Source: Taxillus chinensis
Taxonomy: Eukaryota; Streptophyta; Magnoliopsida; Santalales; Loranthaceae
Direction: 5' to 3'
Assembly (NCBI GenBank): GCA_023512835.1
Contig: CM042087.1
Coordinates: 22,067,894 to 22,131,893 of the forward strand
DNA: 64,000 nucleotides
Shown: positions 22,138 to 32,097 of the stretch, piece by piece
Layout of the letters: the number at the start of each line of letters is the position of its first letter
Position numbering within the stretch: position 1 is the stretch's first letter
Notes under the pieces: generated by a model
What the model was told of the DNA's origin: nothing
Database searches by the model: none
The model's input: the letters and a program-made list of their open reading frames with translations, nothing else
Made by a program: the position numbers and the translations under genes

Positions 22138-23539
22138 TTGGATCAAGCCCGAATTTGGATAATGCTGATAAAGCCCTATGTAATTTGATCTGAGATCTTT
22201 TGTGTTTCTTTGATCGTTGCAGAAGATATGTTATTAATCCGGAGATACACTCGTGAGAGCAAAGCTAAGGACATGATACATAATCCTGATCCGGATAAGA
22301 GTGAGTGTCGTCAAACACTTGGTAAATAACTAAGTCACCAATACATACGGAATAAGGAACATTCGTGCGGACTAAGAACTTAGAAGCTACGGATTATGGA
22401 ATCTGTTCCTAATGCCTCAAACGGACTAAGTCAAACTGATACGGAGTAAGAGTCTTGGTCTACAAGGTCACATGAAGTAAAAGGTTTGACATAGAGTTAA
22501 AAAGTTAAGTCTTCCCCTTAAGCGAACTAAAGTAAAGAAGACATGGAGTAAGGCATCCGAGTCTTTCATACATACGGAGTAAGGAAGTATTGATACGAAA
22601 TAAGGACCCGAGTCTTTATTCGCACGGAGTAAGGAAACTAGATGCGGAGTAAGGAATCCGGGCCACTCACTCATACGAAGTAAGGATGGCTAGTACGGAG
22701 TAAGCCATCCGGTCCTTTAAACTCATACGGAGTAAGGAACTTACATACGGAGTAAGGAACTTACATGCGGAATAAGGAAGCGTTGATACGGAATAAGCAT
22801 TCCGACCTTCTCATTCACACGGAGTAAGGAACACGACACGGACTAAGGATTCCAAGTACCAAATAGATACGGAATAAGCAACCACTGACACGGAGTAAGG
22901 TTCCGAGCTTCATTAGCAACGGAGTAAGGAAAATTACACCGGACCAAGAAGATGCTACTTCAAACTACCGCATTTAAAGTTATCAGCTCGTGGTGTCCCG
23001 ATGTAAGACAAACTCGTTGAAAACCTGAAGAATCTTACACGTGGATCACCCGGATATGTGGACACAATCTTAATTATATTTGGGAACTCACAAAGGCACT
23101 TATACTCTTCAAACCCAAGTTCTTGAGCTCCACAAACCGCAGCAGTCAAGGCAGGAGAGATTACCGAGGAATAGTTAGTCTTTGAACGCATTCCGGAACT
23201 ACAAGTTCCAAGGTTGTCTCTTAGGAATGTTTGTATAAATATTCATACTTGTACATTTGTGTGGGTGTGCGAACGAGCCTGAATTAACCCTGTGTATGCA
23301 CAAGAGCTCAAAGATATAATCTAGGCTAGTGTGTGAATCCTTTTGTAAACAGAGTGTAAGAGAGTCTTGCTTCTATTTTGTTGTAATTATCTCTTGATAA
23401 TAAAACAAAATACTTCCACTATCTGGTTATCTTCCGCGAGTGATTCTATCACTTAACTAGATAAGTGTGGTGTCTTAAGAGATTAGAAAGAGTTTCGATA
23501 AGAGCCTATTCACCCCCTCTAGGCTCCAAGGGACCATCA
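22138..23539 (+). repeat. 3' LTR of copia element B (1402 bp)
   Basis: The PPT (ATTGGGGGGAGAT) precedes TGTTGGATCAAGCCCG; the LTR ends GGGACCATCA. The CGGAGTAAGG array spans about 22345-22930 and the TATA region is near 23233 (TATAAATATTC). Compared with the B 5' LTR, two of the four 22-bp repeats are missing (about 22730-22770), a slippage-type difference acquired after or during insertion. Confidence 0.9.
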
Positions 23540-23544
23540 ATTAT

Positions 23545-23803
23545 ATCTTTTAACCAGATAAGTGTTGTGCCAGAGACGAAACAAGAGTTTTCGATTAGAG
23601 CCTATTCACCCCCATCTAGGCTCCCGGGGACCAACAGATTGCCAACTTGGTAAGCAGGTAAAACATTCTTTTAAGAGTGTGGATAAAACCAAAATCACAC
23701 AATCACTAGAGCTTTTGCATATGGACCTTTGTGGTCTTATAAATGCTTTATCTTTATCTGGTGCAAGATACTTCCTTGCAGTTGTAGATGACTATAACTG
23801 CTA
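23545..23803 (+). pseudogene. Copia LTR end plus integrase fragment, unit 2
   Basis: Continues unit 2 of the triplication after element B. LTR terminus runs to CCAACA at 23636, followed by the integrase fragment (QLGKQVKHSFKSVDK, LLHMDLCGLINALSLSGARY). The first catalytic Asp is intact here, unlike unit 1. Confidence 0.8.
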
Positions 23804-23968
23804 TATTTTGTTGTAATTATCTCTTGATAATAAAACAAAATACTTTCACTATTTGGTTATCTTCCGCATTGATTATATCTTTTAACCAGATAAGTATTCT
23901 GCCAGAGACGAGACAAGAGTTTTCGATTATAGCCTATTCACCCCCCTCTAGGCTCCCAGGGACCAACA

Positions 23969-24556
23969 GATTGCCAACTTGGTAAGTAGGTAAAACATTC
24001 TTTTAAGAGTGTGGATAAAACCAAAATCACACAAACACTAGAGCTTTTGTATATGGACCTTTGTGGTCTTATAAATGTTTTATCTTTATCTAGTGCAAGA
24101 TATTTCCTTACAATTGTAGATGACTACACCAAATACACATGGGTTATGTTTTCTCAAGAACAAAACTGAAACATTTGAAAATTTGGTTGAACTTTTTAAC
24201 TGGATATCTAATATGAAGAGTCTCTCTATTAAATGTATTAGAAGCGATCATGGCAAGGAGTTTGAATTTTCTGATATGTTAGAGTTGTGTGCTGAGCATG
24301 GTATCCAACACAATTTCGTAGCTCCAAGAGCTCCACAACAAAATGGAGTGGCTAAAATAAAGAATCGTACCTTAGTTGAAGCTACTAGAACCATGCTGAC
24401 AGGAGCTCAGTTCTTAAAATCTCTATGGGCTAAAGCTGTTGCCACTGGATGTTATGTGTAAAACAAAACTCTAATTAACAAACGAGCCATGAAAACACCC
24501 TATGAGTTGTGGAAGGGAAGGAGACTAAATATTGGTCACCTCGGGATCTTCGGGTG
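23969..24556 (+). pseudogene. pol: Copia integrase catalytic core, left part (interrupted by a solo LTR)
   Basis: Follows the third LTR end (CCAACA at 23968). Reads LYMDLCGLINVLSLSSARY, LFNWISNMKSLSIKCIRSDH, HGIQHNFVAPRAPQQNGVAK and NRTLVEATRTMLTGAQ. The second Asp (RSDHG) is present, but the catalytic Glu of NGVAE is Lys (AKIKNRT). There is a frameshift near 24150 and a TAA near 24461. The gene is cut at 24556 by a Tat/Ogre-type LTR and resumes at 27782. Confidence 0.9.
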
Positions 24557-27500
24557 TGTCATCACCCGTTTTTGACCGGGCTCATACGGCTTTTGTGCGG
24601 GGATGATCCTAGAGTCATCCCTGCACAAGGCTCGCACAAACCATTAAAGAAAAGAAAAATACGAGTCGCCACCAAACAAATTAAAGGTGTGATTGGGCAC
24701 CTAGAAAAAGGAAGATCTACGGTTCCGAGAGAATTAGGTTCAGGAGTCGGTTACGTGTGGGGAAGGAAGAAAAACTCTTGCACCCCCACAACGCCCACAA
24801 TTGGTACCTAGTCTTGATCTATGGGTGTTTGCTTGCTCTATTATTTATTCTAAAAAAAAGAGTTTTTGTATTTTTAATTTTAAGAAAAAGAAAGATTTTA
24901 GCATCTAGGCCTTAAAACAATAAAGAAAAAGATTTTAATAAAGTAAATAAAAAGGGACATTCTAATTTTAGAAAAAGAATGTGGGATCTAGGCCCGTGTG
25001 ACAGAATTCCTTTTTAATAGAAAACAAAAGTAATTTTCCTTTTTTTAGAAAAAGAAAACAAAAGCAATTTGAATTCAAATAAGAAAATCTTCGCCACATT
25101 GATATTGGCCCAGGCAGACTAGGATGTGAGCATCTAGGGCTCAATCCTCATGACCGCCAGAGCCTTGTTTAAATTTTTCTAGAAGAGATTTGAGTTTTGT
25201 TTTTTTACATTTTATTATTTTTTTTGAAAATAATAAAGGAAAAGAGAGATACAAGAAGTTTTTTTTTTGTGTTTTCGTTTTTTAAACTCGAGAAATAATT
25301 AAAATAAATAGAGATGTTTTTTGGGTTTTATGTTTAAAAACAACACAGAGAAAGAAATTTTAAAAAAAGAATAATTTAATAAATAAACAAAAGTAAAGCA
25401 GGAAACCTGGAGAAATTAAGATGATGCGGACGTTGGTTCCACTTTCCTCCTAATGATCCCTGAAAACAAAATGATTAGTAAAATGAATCTCCCTCCTTGA
25501 TTCGATGTATTTCCTTCGGCCTTAGCTCTTTCCACCCAAAATAGGAGATATTCGGGTGCTTTTCTCCTAAAATAAAGTGTTTCCGCCTTTAAAAATTCTC
25601 GGGAATTTTCTCTCTCACGAATTCCCGTCCAACAAGCTCTCTTTTTCCCGATAAAAATCCTCTCGATTTTTTATCTCTCGAAATGCAGCCAGAAATTCTC
25701 TCCGGAATAACCTCTTATGATACTTGATAATCGATCCCCCCCTTTGCCTATTGGGCGGTCTATTTATAGGAATCCCGGGGAGAAAGCCCGTGCCTCGGCA
25801 TTTATTGGATGCCTTACAGTCCCCATGAGTCAACTACATCATTCCAATGAATTAATGCCTTCGGAGATTCTCGGCTCCAGCGATTTACAATAATTGACAG
25901 CCCCGTGCTTTGAAAAAAGGAGTCCCAGTGCTGAAAATAAATAAATCGTTTGAGATTATTTAATCCTCTATTGCACCTGGACGCTTTGGTGGGTAAGGGC
26001 AGAATGCATTTTCGGATGTATTGGAGCCATTGGAAATTAATAGTTATGCAATCCCCAAGGTCAATGGTGATGTCTCGAGGAAAATGACATTTAATTACAA
26101 GAGGTCTTCCGTCCCTATGCTCAAAAATGGAGTTCCGAGACATTTGAATTTAATATTCAGAGACTCCTCAATTCCCACGCTTAAAAAGGGGGTTGGTTCC
26201 GAGACACTGGTGGCATTTAATGCACTTAAAAAGAATTTTCTAGATTTTTCAGAGTCTCGGTGCTTTAGAGTCACTCCCAGACCTGTAGAGGAGCTATTTT
26301 GGAGTTTTTCAAAATTATTGACCAGGTTTGACCTCCGGATTCGGGCTTATTCCAGATCAGTAGCCTTATCCCGCATCAGTTGACCAAGTTTGACCACCGG
26401 ATTTGGGCTTAGTCCGCATCAGTAAGTCCTTATTCCGCATTAGTGGACTTAGCTCGGATTTGACCAGGTTTGACCTCTGGATCTGGGCTTATTCCGGATC
26501 AGTGACCTTATTCAGCATCAATAGGTCCTTACTCTGCACTAATGAACTTATTCCGCATCAATGGGCTTAGCTCGGATTTGACCAGGTTTGACCTCCAGAT
26601 CCGGGCATATTCCGGATCAGTGGCCTTATTCCGCATCAGTTGACCAAGTTTGACCACCGGATTTGGGCTTAGTCCGCATCAGTAAGTCCTTATTCCGCAT
26701 CAGTGGGCTTTAGCTCGGATTTGACCAGGTTTGACCTCCAGATCTGGGCTTATTCTGGATCAGTGGCCTTATTCCGCATCGGTCCTTATTCCGCATTAGT
26801 GGGCTTAGTCCGGATTTGACCAAGTTTAACCGCCGGATTTGGGCTTAGTCCGGATTTGACTAAGTTTGACCGCTGGATTTGGACTTCCCCAAAAATTTCC
26901 ATGTGTGGGCTTGGTCGCCATGTGGCACCTCTACTTGGGCTTCCTTAAGCCTCTCTTGTTATCACTTGCTGTGTAAGGAGAGTGCCTTTGTATATATACT
27001 AGGCGAAGGAGAAGCAAAACTGGCAATGTGGGACAAACATGCATATGAAGAACCAAAATTCGTGGAAAATTGGCAGATTTCCGGGGCAACTTCAAAATTC
27101 ATAACTTTCTCTACAGAGCTCGGATTAGAGCCAAATTGGTCTTGTTTTGCTTGAGATTCTGTTATCTATCTTCTGAAAGTGGAATCACTCCAAAAGGATC
27201 AGCCATTTAGGAGAAAAGTGGGAAATACCGCACAAAGGTACATGATAAAATGAGCATTCTGCCCGTCCGATTCAAAAATTCATAGATAATTTCACAGAAC
27301 TCAGATTACCCTAAAACCAGTTGGAGATGATAGATAAATATGTTATATAACTAATTCAATTGACTTTGTTCAGATCCAATGAGTATTGAGAAAGTTATTG
27401 GCAAAATAGTGCACTGCGCACTAGCTGTCTCCCCCAAATTTGCACAAGGTTTGGTTGCCAACTTTGAAAAATTATAACTAATTGAATACAACCCGGAATA

Positions 27501-27776
27501 TTCTCAAACCAATTGGAAATGATAGATAAAGGTGTTATCTAATCAATTCAATTGACTTTGTTGGATTACGATAAGTATCGGGGGAAGTTATTAATAAAAT
27601 AGCAGGCTGCCCACCTGGTTGTCCAATTCAACTTGGTATTTTTATCATAATCATTTCATTTGTCCTCGGAATCAAGTGTGGTCAAGAGCGTTGTTCTCCG
27701 AATGTCATCCTCTATCACTTAGTGGTCCTTCACCAAATACGGTTGCGATCTAACCAGGTCAAAATGGGGTACAATA
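24557..27776 (-). mobile_element. Tat/Ogre-type gypsy solo LTR (3.2 kb) inside copia integrase
   Basis: Flanked by a 5-bp duplication, GGGTG (24552-24556 and 27777-27781). The minus strand starts TATTGTACCCCATTTTGACC and ends CGGGTGATGACA; a minus-strand TATAAATA lies at 25768-25761. The end region (GTTGTGGGGGTGC, CACACGTAACC, GGTGGCGACTC) is shared with the LTR at 54686-57841, and the GGTGGCGACTC phrase is typical of Tat/Ogre LTRs. There is no coding capacity, PBS or second LTR, so a solo LTR fits best. U3 (26310-26890) carries a repeat array of TTATTCCGCATCAGT and TTTGACC phrases. Confidence 0.8.
26310..26890 (-). repeat. U3 repeat array with GATGCGGAATAAGG motif
   Basis: On the minus (sense) strand the array repeats ACTGATGCGGAATAAGG-like units interleaved with AATCCGGNGGTCAAA units. 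Two nearly identical higher-order copies (each about 130-180 bp) can be aligned by eye, e.g. the segments beginning near 26380 and 26640. It lies upstream of the LTR TATA box in sense orientation, so it is probably a promoter-proximal array. Confidence 0.75.
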
Positions 27777-28408
27777 GGGTGTACTTGTTATATTCTAAAC
27801 AATGGCAAGGATTACTTGAATAAGTTTGATGCCAAGTCGGATGATGGATATCTAGTTGGATATTCCATGAATAGCAAGGCTTATCGTGTGTTTGATAGGA
27901 GGACTAAAACAGTTGAAGAATCTATTCATGTTTATTTTGATGAAACTAACCATGGTATGCAAAAGGGAGACAAATTTGTTAATGAGTTATAGGATACTAT
28001 TATTGTAGAAGGCATGGACACAAACAACTAGAAAGCCAGAACCAAAAGAATAAGTGCCCAAAATTGAAAAGGAACCTAATGAACAGATCTTTGAGAAACA
28101 AATGCCAAACTCATTAGAAAATTAGAAAGAACAAAATTAGCATGTTCAATCTTAGTCACAACCATCACCCAAGAACCCGACATTGAGGAACTGGACATTT
28201 AAATCAAGAAAGGGAAGACATACCAAAGGCAAGAAGGAGATTGAAAGATCACCCCTCTTAACCGATAATAGGAGATCCCGATACACGTGTAAGAACAAAA
28301 GTTACCACTTTGCATGAAAATCTATATATGTGCTTCTTATCACAAGTGGAGCCAAAGTTAGTAGATGATGCAGTTCAGGATCACTATTGGATTGATGCTA
28401 TGCAAGAA
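27777..28408 (+). pseudogene. pol: Copia integrase C-terminus to start of RT (right part of the interrupted gene)
   Basis: Resumes at GC-TCYILNNGKDYLNKFDA, then KSDDGYLVGYSMNSKAYRVF and TVEESIHVYFDETN, the conserved post-core region of copia integrase. Several stops follow in the linker. The last recognisable part is FLSQVEPKLVDDAVQDHYW and IDAMQE, the very start of RT. The match ends at 28408, where an inverted gypsy fragment begins. Confidence 0.85.
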
Positions 28409-28637
28409 AACAACCAATGCACATGAAAGATAAAACATACTATCCGCCTCCCCTCTTTTAAAACTGTTCACCCTCAAACAACTCGAAATTGATCACGCAT
28501 CATAGACTCTCGCTCCCAAGTCTCCTCTTTAACGCCTCGATGTACCCATAAGACACGAACTAAAGGAATAGTCTTCGCACAAAGGATCTTATCCCGCCTA
28601 TCCAAAACCCAAATAAGAGTCTCCATGATAGTGATGT
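28409..28637 (-). pseudogene. Gypsy pol C-terminal (chromodomain-like) fragment and PPT
   Basis: Minus strand from 28630: ITIMETLIWVLDRRDKILCA, KTIPLVRVLWVHRGVKEETW and ERESMMRDQF, aligning with the G2 tail (APIRILDRREKQLLGKTIPL...). A purine-rich block (TTTAAAAGAGGGGAGGCGG) follows the stop. The inverted copia LTR abuts it at 28638. Confidence 0.8.
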
Positions 28638-29776
28638 TGTTGGTCCCTGGGAGCCTAGAGGGGGGGGGTGAATAGGCTCTAATCAAAAACTCTTCTTTCG
28701 TCTTTGGCACAACACTTATCTGGTTAAATGATAAAATTAGTACGGAAGATAACCAGATAGTGGAAGTATTTTGTTGTTTTATTATCAATGGATAAATACA
28801 ACAAAAACAAATAGCAAATTAAAGCTAATGAAGCTTTTCGATCTACTAGAAACTCTCTTTCACTCTGTTTACAATGATTCACACACTAGCCAATATAATC
28901 TCTAAAAGCTCTTATACATGTACACACATTATATCTAAAATTTACAAGTCTTAATATATAATCATCCATTAGAAAGATATTCTTGGAACTTGTTCTTCGA
29001 GCAACATGTAGCATTGACTGTTCCTCGAAAACTCTCTACCTTAATTGTTTGTGGATGTGGAGCTCAAGATCTTGAGTACGTAGAAACATAAGTATCTTCG
29101 CGTGATCCCAATTTCAATTAAAGCTTTGTCCACATCTCCGTGTATTCCACGTGTAAGATAATTTATATATTCAACAAGTTTGTCTTACATCTGGACACGA
29201 TGAGCTGACGACTTTAAATGCGAAGCTAATAAGTTAAAGTGCGTCTTCTTAATCCGTCATAAAGTTCCTTACTCCATGTTAATGAAGCTCGGATCCTTAC
29301 TCGTATCAATAGTTGCTTACTCCATGTTAGTTTGATACTTGAATCCTTATTGCATGTCATTTCCTTACTCCGCATAAGTTCCTTACTCCGTAGGAGCTAA
29401 AAGGTCTGGATGGCTTACTCCGTATTAAGACATCCTTACTTCGCTTAAGTAAAAGGTTCATATTCCTTACTCCACATCTCTTTTCCTTACTCTGTGCGAA
29501 TAAAGGACTTGGGTCCTTATTCCCGCACAAGTCGTTCCTTACTCCGCATGAATGAAAGACTCGATTCCTTACTGTGTCTTCTTGTCCTTAGTCCACTTGA
29601 GTGGAAGACTTAGCTTTTTATTTCACGATAACTTTCTCTTATTCCGTGCGAGATGTAGATAGGATTCTTATTCCGCCTTTATTTAACTTAGTCCGTTTAA
29701 AGTGAAAGACGCGGATTCTTTACTCCGTAACTTTAAGCATTTGGTCTACACAAGTGGTACTTATTCCGTATAAAGA

Positions 29777-30056
29777 CACTACAAGAAATCTAGCCTACGG
29801 TAACATCAAATAATAACATTATTGAAAAAGTGTTATGGTATTAAACAAAAATCGGGGCGGCAACTTGATTGACTTGCGCGGGATTTTTTTCTACGAGAGG
29901 GATATTTTTTGGTGAAATGTTAGTGTTACCGAAGCATACGACCTAAAAAATCTCTCTAATATTTATATGTCCCCAAAAAATGCATACTCTCTCTCATTTA
30001 TCGACGAACCCTAGGAAATCTCTCCTTTACCGCAAGGTCGTCCTCCTTGTATCCAT

Positions 30057-30104
<48 letters not shown>

Positions 30105-31749
30105 GCGTCAATCTGGACGATTCCGGATTTAAGTTTCTTAGGCGAGCATAACCATCCTTATTCTTGTCTTTTCTCTCATGGGGGCTTTTTAGGCTTTAGG
30201 GTTATCTCATATCTCTTGCGGCTCGAGAGAAGACTCAATCTGAGCTAGGGTTTATTGGTCGCTTCTGCTGGTGGTGAGGGCCTTGGGATATGGCGGCTTT
30301 CCCCTTGAGATGCTCCGGCGACTACTCGTCCTCACCTTCCAACGATGGGATCTTTAGTTTTGTTAGGGCGAATTTTCGGGCGGCGCTACGGATCCGGCTC
30401 CTCCACGACGAACCTTGCCTCCCTTGTGTCAACGGGCTACAAGCAATGGCGTTCCCGGCCTTTCCGACCTCGGTGCTTTATCCGCCATGGCGGCACGGAA
30501 TGGGCTATCTCCTCTTGTGGAAAAGCCCATCGCACCGCCAAGGATGGTGCCCGGCTCCACATCTTCTTATCTCGGTGTATATAGGCTACGGACTGTCGGT
30601 AAGTATGGTTCTTCACCTCTTCTAGTTTTGTCTTGCGATCTACTACACATACCTCGTCTTTCGACCCTGTGAGCTTGATTGTTAAGCATGCCGATCGGTC
30701 GCCGATATGCCCCACCAGGTTCCCCACGCGTTACGGTAGGATACCAAGGTGACCTAGTAGTTAACCCATCTGCACGTAAGCCACCTCCCTCTCGCCTCTT
30801 TCATTTTCTATTTCAATTCATGTTTTTTGTCTTTCTTGTTTTACCTATATATATATACACACACACACACACGCTTTATTCAAAATGTAGGCGGTTTAAA
30901 GTAGTTTTATCTTACGTGTTTACCCACATATATTCCTAGATCTCTTTATTTTCCTTGAATATGACTTTGGTCACTAAGTTTCCTCTAATCTATTCCTTTT
31001 TGTTGTTTTTTAGGTACAATACTTGAGTTTGATAAGCATTCATCCGATTTTGAATTTTATAGTATCTTGGCTATTCGTATAATGCAATCTGTGTTTTTAT
31101 TTTGTTTTGTTTCTATGTGGCCACTATAATTATTTTGATTTAATGTGATCTTCATATGTGAACATTGCGAATTCATTTCATTGATGGCATGTATGTGTAT
31201 ATATATTTACTTATATATTTTTAAGAAAAGTGATCTTCATATGTGAACATTNNNNNNNNNNNNNNNNNNNNNNNNNNNNNNNNNNNNNNNNNNNNNNNNN
31301 NNNNNNNNNNNNNNNNNNNNNNNNNNNNNNNNNNNNNNNNNNNNNNNNNNNNNNNNNNNNNNNNNNNNNNNNNNNNNNNNNNNNNNNNNNNNNNNNNNNN
31401 NNNNNNNNNNNNNNNNNNNNNNNNNNNNNNNNNNNNNNNNNNNNNNNNNNNNNNNNNNNNNNNNNNNNNNNNNNNNNNNNNNNNNNNNNNNNNNNNNNNN
31501 NNNNNNNNNNNNNNNNNNNNNNNNNNNNNNNNNNNNNNNNNNNNNNNNNNNNNNNNNNNNNNNNNNNNNNNNNNNNNNNNNNNNNNNNNNNNNNNNNNNN
31601 NNNNNNNNNNNNNNNNNNNNNNNNNNNNNNNNNNNNNNNNNNNNNNNNNNNNNNNNNNNNNNNNNNNNNNNNNNNNNNNNNNNNNNNNNNNNNNNNNNNN
31701 NNNNNNNNNNNNNNNNNNNNNNNNNNNNNNNNNNNNNNNNNNNNNNNNN
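29777..31749. mobile_element. CACTA (En/Spm) transposon, non-autonomous; right end hidden in the gap
   Basis: The left end CACTACAAGAAATC is the typical plant CACTA terminal inverted repeat. It interrupts the copia LTR after TAAAGA; the intact LTR there reads (complement) ...GAAGACTTGGTTATTT, and sequence resumes after the gap as ACTTGGTTATTT, which fits a 3-bp AGA target duplication whose first two bases are in the gap. No transposase domain is visible. The interior has a (CT)n run (30057-30100) and GC-rich gene-like sequence (30230-30780). The right terminal repeat is not seen, so the end is inferred. Confidence 0.72.
30057..30780 (+). other. Gene-like, GC-rich segment inside the CACTA element
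   Basis: After a (CT)n tract comes TTAGGGTTATCTC, an AGGGTTT leader and ATGGCGGCTTTCCCC at 30290, followed by overlapping frames of 79-111 codons and a possible splice donor (GGTAAGTATGG, 30598-30608). This looks like the 5' end of a host gene picked up by a non-autonomous CACTA. I recognise no protein family in any frame, so function and frame are unknown. Confidence 0.35.
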
Positions 31750-31751
31750 NN
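31252..31751. other. Assembly gap (500 N)
   Basis: Exactly 500 N, probably a fixed-size placeholder. The bases just before it (TGATCTTCATATGTGAACATT, ending at 31251) repeat a segment at 31146-31168, suggesting an unresolved tandem repeat at the gap edge. Open frames crossing the gap are meaningless. Confidence 0.97.
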
Positions 31752-32097
31752 ACTTGGTTATTTACCAAATGTTTGTCAACACTCACGATGATCCAGATCA
31801 GGATTATGTATCTTGCCCTTAGCTTTTCTCTCACGAGTGAAGGTCTGTATTAAGGTAATATCTTCTGCAACAACTAAGAATAAACATACAAGGTCTCAAA
31901 TTAAATTACATAGGGTTTTATCCACATTATCCAAATTCTGGGCTTGATCCAACAATCTCCCCCAATATGGATATGCCAAAACCCTTTGTAATCTGATCTG
32001 GTAAGTGAAGCAAAAAGATAACATACAGAAATAAAGATAACTTCCACATTCTATTTAGTCAGCAACAAGAGTACAATTCAGCCTTGATACGAGAATT

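Larger units (their letters stand above)
15668..23539 (+). mobile_element. Copia element B: LTR, RNase H, spacer, ORF2, LTR (gag to RT deleted)
   Basis: It is bounded by a perfect 5-bp target duplication, ATTAT (15663-15667 and 23540-23544). The order is truncated 5' LTR (15668-17021), a pol remnant that starts in the RT/RNase H region, a 1.7-kb spacer, ORF2 with the ULP1-like domain, PPT and 3' LTR (22138-23539). PBS, gag, protease and integrase are missing. Matching TSDs show that it moved as a unit; the internal deletion may predate insertion or have happened in place. Confidence 0.87.
15262..24134 (+). repeat. 332-bp tandem triplication of an LTR-end/integrase unit (split by element B)
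   Basis: The unit joins the last ~165 bp of the copia LTR (from TATATTTTGTTGTAATTATC) to ~165 bp of integrase coding sequence ending VVDDY. Units are at 15262-15594, 15595-15667 plus 23545-23803, and 23804-24134. The GTAATTATCT anchor sits at 15271, 15604 and 23813; removing the 7877 bp of element B and its duplicated target gives spacings of 333 and 332 bp. The junction GGACCAAYA-GAT-GCCAACTTGG is the same in all three, so one deletion junction was amplified in tandem. Confidence 0.8.
28638..31954 (-). repeat. Inverted copia-family 3' LTR, split by a CACTA element and an assembly gap
   Basis: Plus-strand TGTTGGTCCCTGGG (28638) is the complement of the LTR end, and CCAACA at 31949-31954 is the complement of its start, followed by the PPT complement ATCTCCCCCAATATGG (31955-31970). 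The array appears as TCCTTACTCCG motifs (29220-29770). Without the CACTA insertion the LTR would be about 1.34 kb. It is the 3' LTR for the minus-strand ORF2 at 32098-33560. Confidence 0.88.

Noticed and set aside
31211..31853. Frames of about 200 codons spanning the gap
   Set aside because: Almost entirely N; no evidence of coding.
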